Shown here: positions 26,463-33,913 of the stretch, piece after piece
How the letters are laid out: every line of letters starts with the position of its first letter
How positions within the stretch are numbered: the stretch's first letter is position 1
Source: Bacteroidales bacterium Bact_14
GTDB lineage: Bacteria; Bacteroidota; Bacteroidia; Bacteroidales; UBA932
NCBI GenBank assembly: GCA_001602865.1
Contig: LUZF01000002.1
Coordinates: 1-46,139, forward strand
Length of the DNA: 46,139 nt
Direction of reading: 5' to 3'
Program-made: the position numbers and the translations under genes
Notes under the pieces: generated by a model
Seen by the model: only the letters and a program-made list of their open reading frames with translations
Told to the model about the DNA's origin: nothing
Database searches by the model: none

Positions 26463-27523
26463 TTTTCAGCGATCTGGAGCTGTTCGATGCATTCGAAGAT
26501 GTCGCCGTCCATGAAGACGGGGAGGTTGTACATGCTCCAGCCGGTGCGGTGGTCCGTGACGCGGCCCTGGGGGTAGTTGTAGGTGCGGATCTTGGCGGAG
26601 CGGTCGCCGGTCGAGACCATGGTCTTGCGCTTCGCGGCGATCTCGTCGAGATACTTCTGGTGCTCCATGTTGTAGATGCGGGAGCGGAGCTCCTCCATCG
26701 CGCGCTCGGCATTCTTGAGCTGGGAGCGCTCCTCCTGGCACTGGACCACGATGCCGGTCGGGATGTGGGTCAGACGGACGGCGGAGTAGGTCGTGTTCAC
26801 GCCCTGGCCGCCGGGGCCGGAGGCGCAGAAGAGGTCCTTGCGGATGTCGTTGGGATCGATGGTCACGTCGAACTCGCCGGCCTCGGGGAAGACGGCGACG
26901 GACGCGGCGGACGTCTGGATGCGGCCCTGGGTCTCGGTCTGGGGCACGCGCTGGACGCGGTGGACGCCGGACTCATATTTCATAATGCCGTAGACGCCTT
27001 CCGTGGCGGAGGAGAGCTTGAAGACGATCTGCTTGAAGCCGCCGGCGGTGCCGGGGGCCTGGTCGCTGACCTCGAGCTTCCAGCCGCGGGATTCGGCGAA
27101 ATGCTGGTACATCCGGAAGAGGTCGCCGGCGAAGATGGCGGCCTCGTCGCCGCCGGTGCCGCCGCGGATCTCGACCATCGCGTTCTTCGCGTCGTCCGGA
27201 TCCGCCGGGATGAGCATCAGCTTGATGTCATCCTCCATTTTCGGGAGCTTCTCCTGGATCTCGGCGATCTCCTCGCGGGCCATCTCCTTCAGTTCGTCGT
27301 CCTTCTCATTCATAAAGACATCCTTCGCAGAGGCTAGGTTGTCCAGCATACGCTTGTACTCGAGCCCGGTCTTGATGATCGGTTCGAGCTGCTTGTAATC
27401 CTTGTTGAGCTGGACGAACTTCTTCATATCGGCCATCACTTCCGGGCTCGCGAGCTGCTCCTGCAGCGAGGCGAACTTGTCCTGGAGGGACAGCACTTTT
27501 TCCAGCAATGTATTCTCTGCCAT
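26435..27523 (-). CDS. prfA: Peptide chain release factor 1
   Basis: 'EIRGGTGGDEAAIFAGDLFRMY', GGQ motif 'CASGPGGQGVNTTYSAVRLTHIPTG', 'IRTYNYPQGRVTDHR'. Confidence 0.97.
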   Translation of the reverse strand: MAENTLLEKVLSLQDKFASLQEQLASPEVMADMKKFVQLNKDYKQLEPIIKTGLEYKRMLDNLASAKDVFMNEKDDELKEMAREEIAEIQEKLPKMEDDIKLMLIPADPDDAKNAMVEIRGGTGGDEAAIFAGDLFRMYQHFAESRGWKLEVSDQAPGTAGGFKQIVFKLSSATEGVYGIMKYESGVHRVQRVPQTETQGRIQTSAASVAVFPEAGEFDVTIDPNDIRKDLFCASGPGGQGVNTTYSAVRLTHIPTGIVVQCQEERSQLKNAERAMEELRSRIYNMEHQKYLDEIAAKRKTMVSTGDRSAKIRTYNYPQGRVTDHRTGWSMYNLPVFMDGDIFECIEQLQIAENAERLKEAA

Positions 27524-27524
27524 A

Positions 27525-28643
27525 TCAGTCGATTGTCTTAATGTAACAGCGGCGCCGCATAAAATCCTCGTGGTCGTAGCTGCTCCAGATGTTCACGGCG
27601 CTGTTGCTTTCGATCTGGGGATTCGAGATGCCCCACTTCGAGCCGTACAGCTTCGCCTTGTCGGCGAGGATGCAATGGTACACGGCCGAAACGCCCTTGT
27701 TCTGCCACTTCGGCACGGCGCCGTTGACCATCAGGTCGAGCGTTTCATAGTTGCGCAGGGCGCGGAGCAGGTAGTACCAGCCGAACGGGAACAGCCGGCC
27801 CCGGGCCTTCTGGAGGGCCTCGGAAATCGAAGGGAACGAGATGCCGAAGGCGACCAGCTCGTCATTCTCGTCGAAGATGATGCTGGAGCACTTGTCCGAC
27901 AGGAACTGCAGCATCGAGGAGGCTTCCTCCACGATCTCCTCGTCCGTCAGCGGGATGAAATTGTAGACCGCGCTGGCGAAGCTCTCGTTGTACACCTCGA
28001 AGAACTTGCGGACCATCGCCGGATCCTTCTTCAGCTTCTCGATGCTTCCCTCGTGGAGGTTGTAGCGCTCCATCAGCAGCTTCGAGATGCGGACGGCCTT
28101 CTCGGGCACGCCCTTGTCCGCCGCCATCTTGTACTGGAGCCAGTCGCATTCCTTCTCGAAGCCCAGCTTCTTCAGGAGCGTATTGTAATAGGGATAGTTG
28201 TAGAGGCAGTTGAAGGGCGGGACGTTTTCATAGCCCTCGATGAGCATCCCCTGCTTGCCGAAGGTGTTGTAGTAAAGCGGGCCGTGGATTTCGGTCATTC
28301 CCTCTTCCTTCGCCCAGGCTTCGGCGGTGCTGATCAGCAGGCGGGCGACTTCGAGGTCATCGATGGTGTCGAACCAGCCGAAACGCGCCCGTTTCTTGTC
28401 GTAGAGCTCATTGTAGCGGGGGTTGATCATCCCGCAGATGCGGCCGACCACCTTCTTCCCGTCCAGCACCATCCACATCCGGCGCTTGCAGTACGACAGG
28501 GTCGAGACCCGGGTCAGGGACTTGACCTGGTCGGAATTCAGGGCCGGGACATACTGCTTGCAGTCCTTGTACAGGTCCAGCGGGAATTGGATGAACCTGC
28601 GGAGGTCCCTCCTCGTCAAAACTTCTACAACTTGGTAACTCAT
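27525..28643 (-). CDS. Conserved hypothetical protein, probable GNAT-fold
   Basis: 'RMWMVLDGKKVVGRICGMINPRYNEL...IHGPLYYNTFGKQGMLIEGYENVPPFNCLYNYPYYNTLLKKLGFEKECDWLQYKM'; GNAT-like architecture from recall. Confidence 0.7.
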   Translation of the reverse strand: MSYQVVEVLTRRDLRRFIQFPLDLYKDCKQYVPALNSDQVKSLTRVSTLSYCKRRMWMVLDGKKVVGRICGMINPRYNELYDKKRARFGWFDTIDDLEVARLLISTAEAWAKEEGMTEIHGPLYYNTFGKQGMLIEGYENVPPFNCLYNYPYYNTLLKKLGFEKECDWLQYKMAADKGVPEKAVRISKLLMERYNLHEGSIEKLKKDPAMVRKFFEVYNESFASAVYNFIPLTDEEIVEEASSMLQFLSDKCSSIIFDENDELVAFGISFPSISEALQKARGRLFPFGWYYLLRALRNYETLDLMVNGAVPKWQNKGVSAVYHCILADKAKLYGSKWGISNPQIESNSAVNIWSSYDHEDFMRRRCYIKTID

Positions 28644-28674
28644 CCGTTCTGCTGTTAATAATCAAGTAAGTCTG

Positions 28675-28682
28675 CAAAGTTA
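28675..28682 (-). promoter_or_regulatory. -7 box TAACTTTG for the GNAT-like/prfA operon
   Basis: CAAAGTTA on the + strand, 31 nt upstream of the ATG at 28643. Confidence 0.55.
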
Positions 28683-28712
28683 ACAAAAAAAGCCGATATG
28701 TTTTTTTCAACA

Positions 28713-29423
28713 TTACTGCAATATGGCGGTGATGGCTGCCTGGGCGCAGACGCAGCCGAAGACGGCCGGCATATAGGACAGGGTCCCGACCTGGGACTTC
28801 TTGTTGCGGCTTTCCTCCAGGGTCACGGACTCCCGGCGCGGCATCTCCTCCGAATAGACGGCGAGGAAGCCTTCCCGGATGTCGAGCTTGTGGAGGCGCT
28901 TGCGGAGCATATGCGCGAGCGGACAGTAGCGCGTCTTCGAAATGTCCGCGACGCGGACTTTCGTGGCGTCGCACTTCGCCCCCGCCCCCATCGACGAGAC
29001 CATCGGAATCCCTCGCGCCAGGCAATACTGGATCAGGCAGATCTTCGGGCTGAGCGTGTCAATCGCATCCACCAGGAAATCCAGCTTGTACGGATCCAGG
29101 AGCGATGCGACGGAAGCCTCATCCAGGTAAGCCTCCACCGTGTCCACCTGCAGCGTGGGGTTGATGTCTTTCAGCCGTTCCGCGAGCACGGCGCACTTGG
29201 AGCGCCCGACGGTCGAGGTCAGCGCCAGCAGCTGGCGGTTGCGGTTGGTGTCGCTGACGCGGTCGCTGTCCAGCAGGACCAGGTGGCCCACGCCGGCGCG
29301 TGCAAGCATCTCCGCGGCGTAGGCGCCGACGCCTCCGCAGCCGATGACGGCGAGCGTCGAGCCGGCGAGGCGGGCCAGCCCCGCGCTGCCGATCAGGAGT
29401 TCCGTGCGTTCCGTCCAGGCCAT
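28713..29423 (-). CDS. tcdA: tRNA threonylcarbamoyladenosine dehydratase (ThiF/E1-like)
   Basis: 'LAVIGCGGVGAYAAEMLARAGVGHLVLLDSDRVSDTNRNRQLLAL', 'SMGAGAKCDATKVRVADISKTRYCPLAHMLRKRL'. Confidence 0.92.
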   Translation of the reverse strand: MAWTERTELLIGSAGLARLAGSTLAVIGCGGVGAYAAEMLARAGVGHLVLLDSDRVSDTNRNRQLLALTSTVGRSKCAVLAERLKDINPTLQVDTVEAYLDEASVASLLDPYKLDFLVDAIDTLSPKICLIQYCLARGIPMVSSMGAGAKCDATKVRVADISKTRYCPLAHMLRKRLHKLDIREGFLAVYSEEMPRRESVTLEESRNKKSQVGTLSYMPAVFGCVCAQAAITAILQ

Positions 29424-29427
29424 GGCG

Positions 29428-30216
29428 TTACAGTCCCTTGCTTTTGCCTTCGTCCCAGATGGCGTCCATCTCTGCGAGGGTCAGGTCCGTGAGCTTGATG
29501 CCCTTCTTCAGCGTGTTCTCCTCGAGGTAGGTAAAGCGGCGGCGGAACTTCTCGCAGGCACGGTTCAGCGCGACCTCGGGGTCGATGCCGTAGAGCCGGG
29601 AGGCGTTGATGACCGCGAACATCAGGTCGCCGAATTCCTCCTCCATATGGGCGGGATCGCCCTCGCCCGCGGCTTCCTCCACTTCGCCGAGCTCCTCGTG
29701 GACCTTGTCCCAGACATCCTCCTTCTGCTCCCAGTCGAAGCCGCAGCCGCGGGCCTTCTCCTGCATGGAATGGGCCTTCAGGATGGCGGGCATCGCGACG
29801 GGGATGCCGGACATGATGGTCTTGTTGCCGTTCTTCTCCTTGGCCTTGACCAGCTCCCAGGTGTCGGCGATGTCCTTGGCGCTGAGCTTCCTGCGGTCGT
29901 CGCCGAAGACGTGGGGATGGCGGAATACCATCTTCTCGCAGACGCTGTTGATGCTGTCTGCGATGTCGAAATCTCCCTTTTCCTGGGCGATGCGGGCGTA
30001 GAAGACCATATGGTAGAGGAGGTCGCCGATCTCCTTGGAGGTCGCTTTCGCGTCGCCGCGGAGAATTGCGTCACTCAGTTCGTAGACCTCTTCCTCGGTC
30101 AGCGGGCGGATGGATTCCATCGTCTGGGCCGCATTCCAGGGGCACTCTTCCCGCAGCCGGTCCATGATGTCCAGCAGCCGCGCGAACTGTTCCAGCTTTT
30201 CGTCTTTTGTATGCAT
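29428..30216 (-). CDS. mazG: Nucleoside triphosphate pyrophosphohydrolase MazG
   Basis: 'LREECPWNAAQTMESIRPLTEEEVYELSDAI', 'KEIGDLLYHMVFYARIAQE', 'EEEFGDLMFAVINASRLYGIDPEVALNRACEKFRRRFTYLE'. Confidence 0.95.
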   Translation of the reverse strand: MHTKDEKLEQFARLLDIMDRLREECPWNAAQTMESIRPLTEEEVYELSDAILRGDAKATSKEIGDLLYHMVFYARIAQEKGDFDIADSINSVCEKMVFRHPHVFGDDRRKLSAKDIADTWELVKAKEKNGNKTIMSGIPVAMPAILKAHSMQEKARGCGFDWEQKEDVWDKVHEELGEVEEAAGEGDPAHMEEEFGDLMFAVINASRLYGIDPEVALNRACEKFRRRFTYLEENTLKKGIKLTDLTLAEMDAIWDEGKSKGL

Positions 30217-30229
30217 CAAATAATGTTTC

Positions 30230-30237
30230 TATCTTTG
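30230..30237 (+). promoter_or_regulatory. -7 box TATCTTTG for the acetyl-CoA hydrolase/transferase gene
   Basis: TAnnTTTG, 29 nt before the ATG. Confidence 0.6.
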
Positions 30238-30266
30238 TGTTCACAAAGTTAGCAATAATTACGCAG

Positions 30267-31568
30267 ATGAAAGACATCCGTTTCGTTTCCGCCGATGAGG
30301 CCGTCAGCCACATCCCCTCCCATTGCCATGTCCACCTGAGCAGCGTGGCCAGCGTTCCGCACATCCTGATCCAGGCGCTCTGCCGCCGCGCGGACGCGGG
30401 GGACGTGGAGGACCTGCATTTCCACCATTTCCACACCGAAGGCCCGGCGCCGTACTCGGAGCCGCGCTACGAGGGGAAATTCTTCGAGCAGGGCTTCTTC
30501 GTGGGACCGAACGTGCGGGCGAACGTGAACGCCGGTTACGCCGACTACCTCCCGGCCCACCTCGGCGAGAGCCAGAAGATGTACCGCGAGGGCGCGATCA
30601 AGCTCGGCGCGGCCCTGGTCCAGATCTCCCGGCCGAACAAGGACGGATACGTCTCGCTGGGCACCTCCGTGGACTGCTCCATCGCGGCCATCGAGAGCGC
30701 GGCCGTGCGCATCGGCGTCGTGAATCCCCACGTCCCCTTCGCCCACGGCGACCTCGTCTCCATCGACAGCTTCGACTACCTCGTCGAGGATGACACCCCG
30801 CTGGTGACCAAGGACTTCGCGGAGCCGACCCCGACCGAGGTGCTGATCGGCAAGAACTGCGCGGCGCTCGTCGACGACGGCGCGTGCATCCAGATGGGCA
30901 TCGGCGCCCTGCCGAACGCCCTCGCCGCCCAGCTCGTGAACCACAAGAACCTCGGCGTCCACACCGAAATGTTCGCCGACGGCATCCTGCGCCTCATCAA
31001 GAAAGGCGTCGTGACCGGCGCCTGCAAGAAGATCGACACCGGCAAGGTCGTCGCCTCCTTCCTCCTGGGCTCCCAGGAAGTCTACTCTTTCATCGACGAC
31101 AACCCCGACGTCCTGATGAAGGACATCAAATACACCAACGATCCCTGGATTATCTCCCGCAACCCGAAGATGATGGCCATCAACTCCGCCACCGAAGTGG
31201 ACATCACCGGCCAGATCAGCGCCGACTCCATCGGCACGCGCATCTTCTCCGGCACCGGCGGCCAGCTCGACTTCGTCAAGGGTGCGACCATGGCCGAAGG
31301 GGGCAAGTCCATCACCGCCTTCGCCTCCCGCACCAACAAGGGCAAGAACAAGATCGTCAGCTTCCTGAACCCCGGCGCCGGCGTCGTCACCCCCCGCGCA
31401 GACGCCCACTGGATCGTCACCGAGTACGGCGCCGTCGACCTCTATGGCAAATCCCTCCAGGAGCGCGCCAAACTCCTCATCTCCATCGCCCACCCCGACG
31501 ACCGCGAAATGCTGGATCGCGAAGCCTTCGAACGCTTCGGTCCGCACTATCATAATTTCAGCATCTGA
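30267..31568 (+). CDS. Acetyl-CoA hydrolase / 4-hydroxybutyrate-type CoA-transferase family
   Basis: 'GIGALPNALAAQLVNHKNLGVHTEMFADGILRLIKKGVVTG', 'GTGGQLDFVKGATMAEGGKSITAF', 'VVTPRADAHWIVTEYGAVDLYGKSLQERAKLLI'. Confidence 0.93.
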   Translation: MKDIRFVSADEAVSHIPSHCHVHLSSVASVPHILIQALCRRADAGDVEDLHFHHFHTEGPAPYSEPRYEGKFFEQGFFVGPNVRANVNAGYADYLPAHLGESQKMYREGAIKLGAALVQISRPNKDGYVSLGTSVDCSIAAIESAAVRIGVVNPHVPFAHGDLVSIDSFDYLVEDDTPLVTKDFAEPTPTEVLIGKNCAALVDDGACIQMGIGALPNALAAQLVNHKNLGVHTEMFADGILRLIKKGVVTGACKKIDTGKVVASFLLGSQEVYSFIDDNPDVLMKDIKYTNDPWIISRNPKMMAINSATEVDITGQISADSIGTRIFSGTGGQLDFVKGATMAEGGKSITAFASRTNKGKNKIVSFLNPGAGVVTPRADAHWIVTEYGAVDLYGKSLQERAKLLISIAHPDDREMLDREAFERFGPHYHNFSI

Positions 31569-31613
31569 CCACATCTAACCACATCTAACACATAACTACT
31601 AACCACAATTACT

Positions 31614-31754
31614 ATGGAAACCGGAAACAAGGAGATCTATTCGCCCCCTCAGTCCGAGGCGCTTGATCTTATACCGTCAACAACGCTACTGGACAGTTCG
31701 ACAGAAAGATACCGTTTGAGCGGCAACAGTTATGATGATGAAGATTTTGCATAG
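31614..31754 (+). CDS. Small ORF (46 aa) immediately upstream of the fimbrillin/FISUMP-like lipoprotein gene; absent from the supplied ORF track
   Basis: METGNKEIYSPPQSEALDLIPSTTLLDSSTERYRLSGNSYDDEDFA*, read from the sequence; 12-nt gap to the next gene. Confidence 0.6.
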   Translation: METGNKEIYSPPQSEALDLIPSTTLLDSSTERYRLSGNSYDDEDFA

Positions 31755-31766
31755 GAGGCCTTTGCT

Positions 31767-33623
31767 ATGAAGAGAACTATCCTTTTTGTCTTTATCGCCA
31801 TGCTGGCGGCCAGTGCCTGTGTAAAGGAACCTCTAGCCGTTGAAACAACCGAGGAATCATCCCAGGAGGCGCCTGTTGATGCTATTCTCACGTCATTTAC
31901 CGCCACGGCGGAAGGCGCGGTCACGAAAACGGACTTGTACGGAAACGATGCCGAAGGCTATGCCGTGCGATGGCGGGAATGGGATGCGATTCACGTTACG
32001 GATGCCGCCGGGAATACCGGTACATACAGGGCATTAGCAGGGGGAGAGATCACTACCTCGTTTACAATCAAAGGGTCCAGCAATGTCAATACTTCCCGTC
32101 CACCATTCATCGCGTATTACCCGGAAACCATCCGCGAGGCCGCTCGCATCTGGCCTTCTGAACAGGATTATATGGACGACGGAGTTGTACCGCTTCTCAA
32201 GACTGTCCCGATGCGCGGCCTGGCAGAGTCCATTGTCAGAGACGAAGAAAATGTATTCAACATTACGACAGATTTTACCTTCAAGAATCTTGGCGGCCTG
32301 ATACGCTTAAATTTGAAATCCACCACCCCCGGGACCACTGTTGGGAAGATTATCCTTTCTGCAGATGAAGGGATGAGCGGTCCGTTCAATATCGCCGCGG
32401 ATGGCCTTACGGCCGAAATAGAATCCGGCACAGGCGACGTGACGCTTTATGTTGTCAATGTATCACACGGATTTGCCGTTTCGCTCAGTTCGGAACCCAA
32501 GCCTTTCTATATTGCCGTTCCTGCGGGTACATACAACAATCTGAAGGTTACCGTCGTTCAGGACAATATGTCTGCCCAAACCAAGACCGCCAAGGTCCCT
32601 ATCGTCGTAGAGCGGAGCAAAATCACGGATATCACGCTTACTTTCAACGACTTCGCGCTTGAGACTACGAATCTCAGCGCCTCCGCGACAGCCAACTGCT
32701 ATGTGGTTGGCCGTGCCGGGTCGTACAAGTTCCGGGCCGACGTCGCGGGCAATGGAGCTGCGGATTTAAGTGGAATCAGCAAAACGATCAGCTCCGTCAA
32801 TTCCGCGGAACTGCTGTGGGCGACGATCGAGACGCAGTCGCCTCCAGGCAATACCCAGCTTATTCGGAATGTCCGTTATAGCGACGGCTTTGTTTTCTTT
32901 GATACCGGAGTGAAATATATAGAAGGGAATGCGCTGATTGCTGTCAAGGATGCCTCTTCCAATATTCTTTGGAGTTGGCATATCTGGTTCGAGAGTGATG
33001 ATCTGGAAGCGCTCAGACAGAGGTTTGGCTCCAACGTCGTGTTTATGGACAGAAATCTCGGCGCCATTGAGAATTATCACCGGACGGATTATTACTTCGA
33101 TTTCGGTATGTACTATGAATGGGGCCGCAAGGATCCGTTCCCGCATCAGGTTAATTCAAGCAGAACTCAGACCGTGGCCAGGAGGGGGAGTCGCACGACG
33201 ACCACTTTGGAAAGCCTGTCACTTGCCGGAACCATTGCCAACCCTACCGCAGTCTCCTCCGGTGGCATCAGTGGTGCCACATGGGATACCGATTCCAAGA
33301 ACATCTTCGACCCTTGCCCTCCGGGCTGGAAGGTTCCGAAACCGATTCAGTTTACAGCCCAGATTGCAGGCAAGGGCGTATGGCAGTCAGGCGTCGGTGC
33401 TACAATCACATACGGTGGTCACACAGCCTGGTACCCTGCCGCCGGTGCATTTGCCCATGGATCGACTAATTATTATCACCAAGGGGAAGGGGCCTACCTG
33501 TATACGACTACCTCTGCGTATTCCAGATCCTTCGACCTCTCTTCATCCTTATATGGATCGATGCAGGATAAGGATTCGTATTGGGCGTGTAGCGTCCGTT
33601 GCGTAAAGGAATTCGAGCCGTAA
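31767..33623 (+). CDS. Fimbrillin-like lipoprotein with a FISUMP-like C-terminal domain
   Basis: Lipobox 'MLAASAC'; 'SFTATAEGAVTKTDLYG...WREWDAIHV' fimbrillin-like N-terminus; 'VFMDRNLGAIENY...YYEWGRKDPFPHQ...IFDPCPPGWKVP' FISUMP-like. Confidence 0.82.
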   Translation: MKRTILFVFIAMLAASACVKEPLAVETTEESSQEAPVDAILTSFTATAEGAVTKTDLYGNDAEGYAVRWREWDAIHVTDAAGNTGTYRALAGGEITTSFTIKGSSNVNTSRPPFIAYYPETIREAARIWPSEQDYMDDGVVPLLKTVPMRGLAESIVRDEENVFNITTDFTFKNLGGLIRLNLKSTTPGTTVGKIILSADEGMSGPFNIAADGLTAEIESGTGDVTLYVVNVSHGFAVSLSSEPKPFYIAVPAGTYNNLKVTVVQDNMSAQTKTAKVPIVVERSKITDITLTFNDFALETTNLSASATANCYVVGRAGSYKFRADVAGNGAADLSGISKTISSVNSAELLWATIETQSPPGNTQLIRNVRYSDGFVFFDTGVKYIEGNALIAVKDASSNILWSWHIWFESDDLEALRQRFGSNVVFMDRNLGAIENYHRTDYYFDFGMYYEWGRKDPFPHQVNSSRTQTVARRGSRTTTTLESLSLAGTIANPTAVSSGGISGATWDTDSKNIFDPCPPGWKVPKPIQFTAQIAGKGVWQSGVGATITYGGHTAWYPAAGAFAHGSTNYYHQGEGAYLYTTTSAYSRSFDLSSSLYGSMQDKDSYWACSVRCVKEFEP

Positions 33624-33637
33624 TCGATAATATGAAT

Positions 33638-33677
33638 AAAAAAGAGGCCCTCTGAGCGTTCAGGGGGCCTCTTTTTT
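33638..33677. terminator. Hairpin with flanking A/T tracts downstream of the lipoprotein gene
   Basis: aaaaaagaggccctctga-gcgt-tcagggggcctctttttt. Confidence 0.85.
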
Positions 33678-33683
33678 ATTTTA

Positions 33684-33719
33684 CTAGATTTTCCTGAAAG
33701 CCAGGCAGGCGTTGTGGCC
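33684..33719 (-). pseudogene. Inverted 36-bp remnant or copy of the fabF 3' end (encodes GHNACLAFRKI* on the minus strand)
   Basis: 33/36 identical to 26212-26247; all three differences synonymous (CAT/CAC, TGT/TGC, AGA/AGG). Confidence 0.8.
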
Positions 33720-33727
33720 TCTGGCCA

Positions 33728-33907
33728 TCTCAACCCCCTGTCGCTTCGCGAGTATCGGGTGTCGCAGGTGCGAAAATGATGGGGGTACCTGCAGCGATTT
33801 ATGGGCAGGAGAACGGATTTGCGTCGCAGGTGTCGCATGCTTTATCGTACCTGCGACACTTTAGCGGACGCTGAAAGACTGAAAGAGGCTGCCTAGGCAG
33901 CCTCTTT
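33728..33907. repeat. 180-bp intergenic repeat, copy 2 (between the convergent lipoprotein and GH2-fusion genes)
   Basis: 177/180 identical to 26270-26449; carries the arm complementary to the prfA 3' end although prfA is not here. Confidence 0.95.
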
Positions 33908-33913
33908 TTGTTT

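Noticed and set aside
28713-29423. ThiF/E1-like protein as part of a ubiquitin-like defence (CBASS/Bil) system
   Set aside because: Sequence fits housekeeping TcdA and there is no adjacent E2, JAB or cyclase gene.
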